A stretch of DNA of 64,000 nucleotides, from the NCBI RefSeq assembly GCF_000019225.1, contig NC_010995.1, positions 1,124,501 to 1,188,500 on the forward strand, written 5' to 3'. Positions 18,301 through 26,026 of this stretch are shown here, piece by piece; position 1 is the first letter of the stretch, and each line of letters begins with the position of its first letter. The position numbers and the translations under genes were made by a program. A model generated the notes under the pieces. The model was not told where the DNA came from. It saw only the letters and a program-made list of their open reading frames with translations, and searched no databases. This DNA comes from Cellvibrio japonicus Ueda107. Lineage in GTDB: Bacteria; Pseudomonadota; Gammaproteobacteria; Pseudomonadales; Cellvibrionaceae.

Positions 18301-21300
18301 ATTATTGATGTCTCCACAGATGGGCAATCTACCCAATCCCAGGCTGTTGCAGCATCAAACCGCGCTAGAGCAGCGGGTATCGATGTGTTGAATGCGATTG
18401 GTGTCGGAACGGGAATCAGTACGGCATTGCTGAATGCGATTGTATTCCCCCAGCCTGTTGGCGGTGACCGAGGGTTTGTGTTGACGGTAAGAAATTACCA
18501 GGAATACATGGATGGGATTACCAACAAGATTCAGCGTGAGACCAAAATCGCTGACCTTACATTAGGTGGAGCCAGGCTTATTGATAATGGTTTTGGCTCC
18601 AATCCTGATGCCACAGTAACAATCGGTAATGCCGGGGCGACAACGATCACAGAATCGATTGTAGTAAGCATTTATGACGCACAGCCTGAATCGGGCGGTC
18701 AGTTGATTAACTCGCAAGTGATTGAAACCGATTTACCCTCTGGTAGTCATTTGGATGTTGCTTTCACCAATATTGATCCTGCCCAATTCGTCACAGGAAA
18801 AATGGTTGTTGTTGCAAAATTGTCGGGTGATTTCCCTGAATGTAATAGCAGCAACAATCGCCAGGAAATTCCGGTAGCGTCCAAGCGTGGTGCTATTGAC
18901 TTGTCACTCAATGCCAATAAGTTTGGCCCTAATGTTGATGTACACTTCTTGAAAGTGGTTACCAACCTCGGGGCACTGAATGGCCATTACTCAGTTTCTT
19001 TAATCATTAAAGATGCTGCTGGTATTGAGGTGCATTCCTTTGCAGCGAATGAAGTTAACAACTTGTTGCCCAATACATCCGCTAATCTGCCAGATCAATG
19101 GAATACCGGATTAACGGCTGCCGGACATTATTCTGCTACGGCATCCCTGTTTGATGCGCAAGGTGTATTGTTAGATAGTGATACGGAAGCATTTGTGATT
19201 TCTGAGTTGGATGACAATGGCCAAACCGGAAGTGGTGATCCGTTGGGTCGTGTTTCACCATTTACTGATAAACCTCAATACCATATAGACGACCGGGTTG
19301 TGGTCGGGTATTCCATTGAAAATATCACCAAAACTCACACCATCAATAATCCAACAGTGTCATTAATCGTAAATTCACCAACCGGCGTAACGGTTTATGA
19401 AGATACGATTCCTTATACATCTTTACTGCCAGAACAATTATTGCAATGGCAACAAAGTTTTGATTTGAACAGGGCAGCAACCGGAACCTATCAGGTTATT
19501 GCAACACTCAAGGATGCCAGTAATGTTGTGTACGGCGTGGGTGCCAGCACATTTGTTGTTGAAAGCAATCCTGAGTTGGCGTTACGTGGTAATGTCATTG
19601 TCAAATTTACAGAGATTGATTCTGGTGGTGAGCAACAATGTGATTTTACTGTAATTAACTCTGGTAGCTCTTTGCTGCAAAACCAGAACATTCGGTATAG
19701 CGTTGTCAATGTGGATGATCAGTTGGTTAAATCCGATGAAACAGATTTGTTGAGTCTTGGAATTGATGAACAAATTTCGCATGTCAAAAACTTCTTTGCA
19801 TCCGGTTTCTCAGCGGGTACTTATGCTTGTGTAATCGAAGTCCTTCGTGGCTCGGGTGCTGTTGTTCTGGCTACGGCAACCTTCACAGTTAAAGAGTCGT
19901 CCATTCAATTAATCGGTGATGTTTATGTGGGTGAAAAGGCTCGCTTGCTGGTGCTGATGGATGCTTCATTAACTGAACGCGCTTATTTGGAAGACCTGCT
20001 CACCCATGCCGGATGGTTCTACACCATTGTGGATAATGCGGCAGCCTTTGCAACGGAATTGAACCAGGGTGGTTATGGTGTCTACGCACTGCTCAGTGAA
20101 AACATCACACTGGATCAAACTACGCAAAACCTGCTGGATATGAACGTGGCAGCGGGCGATGGCTTGATCGTGGCAGGGGCAACGGATCGCCGCCATCAAA
20201 CACTCGAACAAGCGTTGGGCATTAAAGCCCGTGCGAATGAAGCTTATGCCAAAGGTATTGCTGTACAAGACAGTGAACTTGGCCTTGCCTGGGAGCATGT
20301 GTTTAACCAATCTGTCCGTGTACTGAATTTCACCGCGAATGGTGCAACCATCATTGGTGAGTACCGCAATGACTTGCCGGGTGCCGATCCGCAAACGGTT
20401 CTCGATGCCTTGGGTGCCGCCGGTCGTTACGGTAATTTTGTGTGGGATAACTTCACCTCATTGTCATCCACAATAGAGGGGCGTATTGCTGTGGGTGGCA
20501 ATTTGAGCCTGCAAAATTTCAGCGTGGGTGACAAGCTCGATCCAGGCAAACTGCACGATGTTGTTACCGTGGGCGGCAATGTGACTTTCCCATCCGGTCG
20601 CATCTATTACGGTAATTTGATTGCCGGTGGCAGCGTGGCGGGCGTGGGCGATGCTGTGCGCTTTGGTATGGCGCCGGGAGCGGTGATTCAAGGCAATGCT
20701 GCCATGCCAATCAACTTCACTGGTGAGCGCGAATACCTGCAAGAACTCTCAAGCAATCTGGCGAATTTGCCAGCTAATGGCACCGTAACCATGCAGTGGG
20801 GCGGCTTGGAGTTGAAAGGCGATTGCAGCAGCAGTTCACAAGTGTTCAATGTCAATGGTGCAGACCTCGGCATTGCCCATACCTTTGCCGTGAGTTGTAT
20901 TCCTGCTGGTGCGACGGTGGTGTTCAACGTGTCTGGCCAGAACGTCAGCATCAAGAGCATGGGGATGCAATCGCTCTCGGCTTTCCGTGACAAAGTGCTG
21001 TTTAACTTCCCGCAAGCAACCGCCTTGAGCATGACTTCTGTCGGCATCGAAGGCAGTATCCTTGCGCCCTTTGCCCAGGTTGATCAACCCGCAGGTCGTA
21101 TCGATGGACAAGTGATGGTGAAATCCTGGTATTCCACCAACTGGGGTTATATGTCCATTCATAACCGTTTCTTTGGTGGTGACTTGTCGGCGGCTATCGG
21201 GCCAGCTAGTAAAAATGCGCTGTCGATTTATCAATACGAGCAAGGTAAATCGGTATTTGTAGGCTTTGATTTGCTGGCTCAAGCAACTGCCCTGGGTGTT

Positions 21301-21678
21301 GGCAATGACAATCCATTCGCACACCTGTTGTTGTCGGCATTGGAGCATGTGAATCCAGTACCGATTACCGCCAGAGCTGGAAAAACCATTCCGGTAGTAG
21401 TGACCTACGAAAACACTGGTGGCCAAGTAGCAACAGGCCAGGTGAAATTATCGTTGGGTAATAACATAAGCGTTATCCAGGCAGGTAATTTCAATCCTGT
21501 TGCCAACAGTACTGACTGGACATTACCGCTCAACCTGGATGCCGGTACAAGCCAGAGCCAGCTTATCTATGTGAAATTACCTGCTAGTGGCAGCAGTGGT
21601 ATCCAGTTGCAACTACAAACGGGTACGGCTCCTGATTGGGCAATCCGGTTTGAAAAGTATCTGGATTTATCCCTGTAG
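15367..21678 (+). CDS. Giant secreted multidomain adhesin-like protein (choice-of-anchor A)
   Basis: 2,103-residue exported protein. After a Sec signal (cleavage near residue 32) come, in order: an alpha/alpha-toroid region with squalene-cyclase-like repeats (about 35-285, e.g. QKPDGSW); five carboxypeptidase-regulatory-like beta domains (about 290-735, each opening like GVVTDRRTSSPISG); a CARDB-like domain (about 742-850); a von Willebrand A domain with MIDAS motif DSSGS at 882-886; more CARDB-like domains to about 1510; a mixed region; a choice-of-anchor A domain (about 1685-1920); and a final beta domain. There is no LPXTG, GlyGly-CTERM or outer-membrane barrel tail. It likely works outside the cell in adhesion. 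The next gene follows in the same orientation; joint function is inferred. Confidence 0.85.
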   Translation: MGSLFVSRKMLAAFFFLAINFVSSVAIASVEVGVTWLKSRQGAHGEFYSPQTQSSPQLSTLESLSTLVFLNKTTGINLVAANEFVAPSPINNSTEHLAKTILIKHGVGAAYAWELSSLAQRQMPYSGFGYDVGYEADPLSTALALEVVAKVGSENPGIGYAIQYLLDTQKPDGSWSLENNISNITLTAQVMKAVWGFRNIYAVSGALQKANNYLLAERVSGGLWPELNTSAHALIALLNYNNDRSGLTASVNALSAAQLNDGSFNGDVYTTALALYALHLATLPAPDEITLSGKLIDGQSGNPLVSATVEITGVSNESLLTDTTGAFAFKNLAAGSYFVKASAPGYGSITLTTLVFKGSKPNLGVLKLTKLAVDPVTGNPVTTGTVRGVVTDRRTSSPISGVVVGIPSLGLSATTDASGAYQISNVAAGNLSLIVAKSGYTDVSATAQLTAQQTLLFSPSLQEYIALGVSISGVISEYSTDTPLVGARIDILKEGVVVASALSNVTGQYAIKDIAAADIEIKVSLVDYHPVSASAKPKDGNRLEFSPKLTPVSQPPVLTTGGIIGTVVDSVTGRGIEAVSIIVTYDSGAVINHVTGMDGEFSITDMASGNITIELAKPDYQSMQAQLAIESGLIQDLGNIQFNPVSAITSGKLLGYVTDVRTALPVNAAIVSVKNTVTNQLLEVISGNDGTFNFPVVPAGDYAITIKATGYTQIDFTSIISAGDDIDLGNVLMRKPGIDALIPDVAVLAIDRSALVSDVASFTASGTIDVTLINRGNASVEIPFIIYAFEDLNNNGVYDAADTLLGQVSPVISSALPLTVDGTLNTSIAVSGNLSFRDAPISILLDATNVLVELSKANNLSSTAGLCSNQQKPNVDLALCMDSSGSVSAANFQLQLEGTAQAIENVVPRDGTVRVSALQFASAATVELNPTIIEEDNVQAIADKIRAIRKTGGGTSIHACIDSATTLIANALPASSMQIIDVSTDGQSTQSQAVAASNRARAAGIDVLNAIGVGTGISTALLNAIVFPQPVGGDRGFVLTVRNYQEYMDGITNKIQRETKIADLTLGGARLIDNGFGSNPDATVTIGNAGATTITESIVVSIYDAQPESGGQLINSQVIETDLPSGSHLDVAFTNIDPAQFVTGKMVVVAKLSGDFPECNSSNNRQEIPVASKRGAIDLSLNANKFGPNVDVHFLKVVTNLGALNGHYSVSLIIKDAAGIEVHSFAANEVNNLLPNTSANLPDQWNTGLTAAGHYSATASLFDAQGVLLDSDTEAFVISELDDNGQTGSGDPLGRVSPFTDKPQYHIDDRVVVGYSIENITKTHTINNPTVSLIVNSPTGVTVYEDTIPYTSLLPEQLLQWQQSFDLNRAATGTYQVIATLKDASNVVYGVGASTFVVESNPELALRGNVIVKFTEIDSGGEQQCDFTVINSGSSLLQNQNIRYSVVNVDDQLVKSDETDLLSLGIDEQISHVKNFFASGFSAGTYACVIEVLRGSGAVVLATATFTVKESSIQLIGDVYVGEKARLLVLMDASLTERAYLEDLLTHAGWFYTIVDNAAAFATELNQGGYGVYALLSENITLDQTTQNLLDMNVAAGDGLIVAGATDRRHQTLEQALGIKARANEAYAKGIAVQDSELGLAWEHVFNQSVRVLNFTANGATIIGEYRNDLPGADPQTVLDALGAAGRYGNFVWDNFTSLSSTIEGRIAVGGNLSLQNFSVGDKLDPGKLHDVVTVGGNVTFPSGRIYYGNLIAGGSVAGVGDAVRFGMAPGAVIQGNAAMPINFTGEREYLQELSSNLANLPANGTVTMQWGGLELKGDCSSSSQVFNVNGADLGIAHTFAVSCIPAGATVVFNVSGQNVSIKSMGMQSLSAFRDKVLFNFPQATALSMTSVGIEGSILAPFAQVDQPAGRIDGQVMVKSWYSTNWGYMSIHNRFFGGDLSAAIGPASKNALSIYQYEQGKSVFVGFDLLAQATALGVGNDNPFAHLLLSALEHVNPVPITARAGKTIPVVVTYENTGGQVATGQVKLSLGNNISVIQAGNFNPVANSTDWTLPLNLDAGTSQSQLIYVKLPASGSSGIQLQLQTGTAPDWAIRFEKYLDLSL

Positions 21679-21688
21679 CAAATTCCGT

Positions 21689-21721
21689 TTGACCAACCCT
21701 GCTAGAAGCAGGGTTGGTCAA
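21689..21721 (+). terminator. Hairpin between the giant gene and the transglutaminase-like gene
   Basis: TTGACCAACCCTGC at 21689-21702 and its complement at 21708-21721, a perfect 14-bp stem with a 5-base loop. A T-rich stretch begins 8 bases later. Probably a terminator, perhaps leaky, setting the ratio of the two large proteins. Confidence 0.6.
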
Positions 21722-21774
21722 TACCCCATTTTCTTTTTTGAATATTGTTAACAGTAAGGCCAAAGGTAAACACT

Positions 21775-24700
21775 ATGACCCAAGGAATACAAACTATCAC
21801 CATGGACAGCTTTCGTGGTGGCTTCTTTACCCGCGCAATTGCAACACTGACCTTATTCTTTTTTACCTTTGTGTTCTATGCCAACCCGGTAGCAGCAGCG
21901 GTTGCCAACGAGCTTAATAATGAAGATCAGCGTGAGGCCGCACTGGAAGCGGCGATAGAAACTACGCCTGAGAAAAAACTCAGCCATCGGTTGGCAAAAC
22001 TGCGCGATAAAATTGTGCTTGAATTACCGCAAGCGATTGCGCAACGGGATGCAGAGCAAAACTGGTTCCAGCGTGCTTTCGCCAGTATTTTCAGTGATGG
22101 CCCACTCACCAGTAGTGAATTGACTGAATTGCAGAGCCTAAAAGCCAGTATTGATGATGCTTATCAGGAAGCTATCACCGCTTTTGAAACCGAGGCCGCG
22201 CAATTTGAACAAGATGCCACTGCCGCCGGTAATGAATTAAGTGCAGACGTAAAACAACTGATCCAGTCACGCCATGCCGAAGCACTGGAACATATCAAAA
22301 ATCGTTACGCGCAAACCCAGCAGCAATTAACGGTATTGATCAACGCGCAATCCGCCAGTGCCCAAGAGCAAGCATTAGAACAATTAAACCAATCACTGGA
22401 ACAAGAGCAATTCAAACCTACGCATACACCTGCTACGCCAGATAGTCTTCCGTGGAAAGCCCCGGATGAATCTGTGCGTGAGCCGGTGGACAACCCACAG
22501 GATTTGCAGGTCAATTTAGGTATTAATCCCTACGCTAAATATGCTCAACTGGCACAAGCCGGTGACACTGATCCTGGTCTGATTGCACAAGCGATGGCTA
22601 ATGCTGCCAATGCTGAATTGCAAGCCGCATTAACGGAAAATATTGAAGTCCAGTTGACACCGGAAATCAGAGCGCTTGCTGCTGAACTCAATAATAACAG
22701 CATCGAGATTTACACCTGGGTACACAACAACATCCGTTACATTCCCAGTCATGGTTCCATACAGGGTGCACAGCACACTCTGGAAACCAAACAAGGTAAC
22801 GCGATTGATACAGCGAGCTTGTTGATCGCGTTGTTACGTGCAGCCAACATTCCTGCGCGTTATGCCTACGGCACTGTAGAAATGCCAGCAGAAAAAGTAA
22901 TGAACTGGGTGGGTGGTGCGCAAGTACCCGAAGCCGCTCAAGGTATATTGGGTATGGGTGGTGTACCTACTATAGGAATAATTGAAGGTGGCAAGATTGC
23001 CAAATTCAAATTGGAGCATGTGTGGGTAGAGGCATACGTTGATTACTTTCCCAGTCGTGGCATGGTGGAAAAAGTCGGTGATAGCTGGATTCCGATGGAT
23101 GCGAGCTTCAAGCAATACGATTTCACTGAAGGTATGAATGTGGCAGAGCAGATGCCGTTTGATACCGAAGCTCTTGTTAACACTATTCAAAACAAAGCTA
23201 TTGTAAATGAGGAGGAGGGCTGGATACAGAGTGTACCACACGCTGATATTGAGATTCAGTTTGCTCAATTTCAGGAGCAGTTAAAAAGTTATATTGAAAA
23301 CCAGAATCCCGAAGCAACATTGGGTGATGTTTTGGGATTGCAGAAAATTAAAATTCTCCCACCAAGGCCACTAGCTGCTGGTTTGCCCTATAACCGCATT
23401 ATTACCAGCCAAACTTTCAGTGAAGTACCTAACAACCTTCGTCATAAATTTAAATACACATTGGCTACTGAGAATTACGGTTATTCGGATTCGCCATTTA
23501 TTACTATTGAAGAACCCACAGTAAAACTGGCGGGTAAAACTCTGGCATTAAGTTTTAAGCCTACTGCAAAATCGGATGAAGACATTATTAAGGCTGCGAT
23601 ACCTACACCTGATGAGAATGGCTCTGTTGATCCAAAAAAACTTCCTAAAACATTACCAGGTTATTTGATTAATATGACCGCAGAGTTCACAGTTAACGGT
23701 GAAGTTGTTCATTCCGGTGTTGCTGGAAAAATGGGGGGTGAGCTTTATGAGACTATGGGTTTGTGGAGTCCGAAGGATAGTTGGGAGAGCAGTGTTAATC
23801 ATCCAATAATCGGTGAATATCGAGCTATTGGTTTGAACTTGCAGGGTATAGCAACTCATCAAGTTGCCAAATTAAAACAAGACCTTGAAAATGTAAAAAA
23901 TAAATTACAAGGTTCGGATGCTGATCAATTAAATTCAATTTCTCGGCATGAGCTGTTGGGGAATTTATTATTTGGAACCGTTTTGAATTATTTTGCTTTG
24001 AATGATCTGCAAGATCGATTGGCTGCACAGAATTCAAATATGTTGACATATCGTTTGCCAAGTTACGGAACATTTAGCACTGTTGTATCTCCACAATATT
24101 GGTTTGGTATTCCAAGGAATGTTGGTGTTGGTGGCCTAAATATGGATATTGATCATGTTAAGCAACATCGTGTTAGTAAAAGTAACAATAATTTAGATGC
24201 CATTACTTTTAGTAAGAATGTAGGTAGTAGATGGAGTGCTATGGAGCATTTAGTTCCAGAACAAATGTTTGGAGCAGAGTCGAACAATGTTCAGGGGGTT
24301 AGTGCTATAAAAGCGTTAACAGTTGCCTCTAATCAAGGACAAAAAATTTGGACTATATCCAAGTCAAATTTAGGAATTGCCTTAAATAGAATAAATATCA
24401 ATGCTGCGGCAAAAAATGATATCCGTAATGCTGTAAACGCAGGGAAAATTGCTACTGTACATGAGGGGCGTGTGTCTGTAGGTAATTGGATCGGTGAAGG
24501 GTATACATTAATTGATCCTAAAACTGGTGCCGGTGCTTATATGATATCAGGTGGTGCAAATGGTGGTTTTTTAAGTGATGAGTGGTCATCGTATTTGACA
24601 ATAGGTGGGTTGTTAATTGGAGTTGCGGGGTTATTATTCACTGCGCCACTGCTAATATTTGCATCTGCTATTATTTCATTGGTGCTTGCGCTTGATGGTT

Positions 24701-24906
24701 TTTTAAAATTCGAGGAGCAAATTGAAGGAACAAAATGTGAGAATAGTGGAGCATTGGAACTGTATGCGGGGTTAGTTATAGGTGCTGCGATATTAGGATT
24801 TCTACTTGCTGGGCTTGCTGGGTTTGCAATTTTAGCTTGGATTGGCTTCCTTGGTGGAGGTGCTATCGCTGGATCATTTTTGCCAAAGAAAGGTATTTGT
24901 ACTTAA
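21775..24906 (+). CDS. Secreted transglutaminase-like protein with polymorphic hydrophobic C-terminal tip (candidate toxin)
   Basis: 1,043 residues from the ATG at 21775 (an AAGG-type ribosome site; a TTG at 21745 is less likely). Parts: hydrophobic signal or anchor (about 20-42); helical coiled-coil-prone region (about 45-235); transglutaminase-like domain (about 305-445) with His415 (LEHVWVEAYV) and Asp442 (WIPMDAS) but Ala343 where the nucleophilic Cys should be; a beta-rich region; a region repeated downstream in an orphan cassette (775-934); and a 109-residue tip. The tip has about four hydrophobic segments, many glycines and just two cysteines. The gene becomes AT-rich toward its 3' end. 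This is the architecture of a polymorphic toxin; toxicity is inferred. Confidence 0.75.
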   Translation: MTQGIQTITMDSFRGGFFTRAIATLTLFFFTFVFYANPVAAAVANELNNEDQREAALEAAIETTPEKKLSHRLAKLRDKIVLELPQAIAQRDAEQNWFQRAFASIFSDGPLTSSELTELQSLKASIDDAYQEAITAFETEAAQFEQDATAAGNELSADVKQLIQSRHAEALEHIKNRYAQTQQQLTVLINAQSASAQEQALEQLNQSLEQEQFKPTHTPATPDSLPWKAPDESVREPVDNPQDLQVNLGINPYAKYAQLAQAGDTDPGLIAQAMANAANAELQAALTENIEVQLTPEIRALAAELNNNSIEIYTWVHNNIRYIPSHGSIQGAQHTLETKQGNAIDTASLLIALLRAANIPARYAYGTVEMPAEKVMNWVGGAQVPEAAQGILGMGGVPTIGIIEGGKIAKFKLEHVWVEAYVDYFPSRGMVEKVGDSWIPMDASFKQYDFTEGMNVAEQMPFDTEALVNTIQNKAIVNEEEGWIQSVPHADIEIQFAQFQEQLKSYIENQNPEATLGDVLGLQKIKILPPRPLAAGLPYNRIITSQTFSEVPNNLRHKFKYTLATENYGYSDSPFITIEEPTVKLAGKTLALSFKPTAKSDEDIIKAAIPTPDENGSVDPKKLPKTLPGYLINMTAEFTVNGEVVHSGVAGKMGGELYETMGLWSPKDSWESSVNHPIIGEYRAIGLNLQGIATHQVAKLKQDLENVKNKLQGSDADQLNSISRHELLGNLLFGTVLNYFALNDLQDRLAAQNSNMLTYRLPSYGTFSTVVSPQYWFGIPRNVGVGGLNMDIDHVKQHRVSKSNNNLDAITFSKNVGSRWSAMEHLVPEQMFGAESNNVQGVSAIKALTVASNQGQKIWTISKSNLGIALNRININAAAKNDIRNAVNAGKIATVHEGRVSVGNWIGEGYTLIDPKTGAGAYMISGGANGGFLSDEWSSYLTIGGLLIGVAGLLFTAPLLIFASAIISLVLALDGFLKFEEQIEGTKCENSGALELYAGLVIGAAILGFLLAGLAGFAILAWIGFLGGGAIAGSFLPKKGICT

Positions 24907-24918
24907 TAGGTTTATTTT

Positions 24919-25107
24919 ATGTCAAATTACTTTTTTTACATAAGTGTTATTCTTTTTGCCATAGCCGTATATGGACTGTGGTCAGGAAAGACTTGGTATG
25001 GCGGTAAGGTATATTATAGAGAAACTGCAAGAATGAATTACTATTTGGGGATTCTTTCATATATTGCTATTGCAGTGTTTGCATATCTTTTTGGGCGTGA
25101 ATTGTAA
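24919..25107 (+). CDS. Small two-helix membrane protein, candidate immunity protein A
   Basis: 62-residue protein with two hydrophobic helices (YFFYISVILFAIAVYGLW and YLGILSYIAIAVFAYLF) joined by a basic, tyrosine-rich loop. It begins 12 bases after the stop of the candidate toxin gene, and its own stop shares one base with the next start (TAATG), so it is translationally coupled. Position, size and membrane nature fit an immunity protein against a membrane-acting toxin tip. No family recognised. Confidence 0.65.
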   Translation: MSNYFFYISVILFAIAVYGLWSGKTWYGGKVYYRETARMNYYLGILSYIAIAVFAYLFGREL

Positions 25108-25301
25108 TGCTCAAGATTTTTGTTGCAGCTATTGTAATTTTGCTGATTTTAATAGTGCTGGTTTCATTGTTTACAGGAAAATTTTTACCAATTTATAAGC
25201 GTCCCATATCGAGAGATAAAGATAGTTTTGTTTTTTACTCAATATTGGCAGTTTTTATTTTTCTTATATTGGTTTTTATTAAAATTTTTATGAAAGTATA
25301 A
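25107..25301 (+). CDS. Small two-helix membrane protein, candidate immunity protein B
   Basis: 64-residue protein with two hydrophobic helices (IFVAAIVILLILIVLVSLF and FVFYSILAVFIFLILVFIKIFM) and a basic loop (YKRPISRDKDS). It starts at the overlapping TAATG of the previous gene. The pair looks like a two-subunit membrane unit belonging to the upstream toxin-like gene. No family recognised. Confidence 0.6.
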   Translation: MLKIFVAAIVILLILIVLVSLFTGKFLPIYKRPISRDKDSFVFYSILAVFIFLILVFIKIFMKV

Positions 25302-25312
25302 ATATTAATAAA

Positions 25313-25578
25313 ATGGATAGGTCTGCTTCCTTTGTTTTTGGCTTGGTAGCTCTTATTTGGGGGGCTACTGAGTTTTTTTGGGGATCAGCCTTTACTTTGA
25401 GTTTAAAAACACCAGCCAATTTGATCCATAAATATGGTTCTTTTCGATAGCAACATTAGCTCTGTCGATATTTTTCACATTGCTTGGACCAATGGGAATA
25501 TTAGTCTCGATTATGATGTCAGTGTTGCTTCAGAGTTTAACCACCTATATAGGAAAAGAGGTTAAAGATGCCTGTTGA
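25313..25578 (+). pseudogene. Frameshifted small membrane protein gene
   Basis: ATG at 25313 opens a 45-codon frame ending at 25450 with one hydrophobic helix. From 25432 another frame continues with a strongly hydrophobic stretch (LSIFFTLLGPMGILVSIMMSVLL) and ends at 25578, 11 bases inside the next gene, whose ribosome site (GAGG) lies in it. Joined by a one-base shift within 25432-25447, the two halves give a coherent protein of about 88 residues with two or more helices. I read it as a decayed immunity gene or a decayed toxin-tip fragment. Confidence 0.55.
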
Positions 25579-26001
25579 ATATGAGCTAAAGGTTAAGAAT
25601 TTAGATAAATCTGAATTACTACCTCAGATTTTTTGGGGTAGTTTATTTTTACTATTAGGAGTACTTTTTTCCTTTATAAGTATTATTTTGATATTTCCAT
25701 TTTTATTGGGAGTTGCATCATTTTATGGTTATATTTTTTTTAGAAAATCCAACGAAAATGAGATGATAAAAATAGAAAATAATATATTGAAAGTTTATAA
25801 AAATAATAAGATTTTTTTTCAAAAAATATAAAAGAAATAAGTGATATAGATATTGATAGTTATTCTCCCTACGTTTCTTTAAGAGGTCAAACGATGATTG
25901 TTTTTTATTTTTTGACAGGCGAATCGTTATCGGTGAGTTATGTTAATTATGAATATAAAGATCTAGAAATTCTTAAAAAGATTGTCATATGTAATAAATA
26001 A
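25568..26001 (+). pseudogene. Frameshifted membrane protein gene with possible PH-like C-terminal part
   Basis: The ATG at 25568 has a GAGG ribosome site and opens an 87-codon frame with two membrane helices (residues about 18-56), then a charged segment. It stops at 25831, just after a T8 run (25812-25819) and an A6 run (25821-25826). A second frame carries on at once (NIKEISDIDIDSYSPYVSLRG...) to a stop at 26001. A one-base change in the runs restores about 144 residues. The two-helix plus beta-strand layout resembles bacterial PH-like membrane proteins, but that is a guess. Either a decayed immunity gene or a slippage-controlled one. Confidence 0.55.
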
Positions 26002-26026
26002 CGGAAGAAATCACCATTAAATATAG

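Noticed and set aside
15367..21678. Rhombosortase substrate
   Set aside because: The protein ends EKYLDLSL with no GlyGly motif, hydrophobic helix or basic tail.
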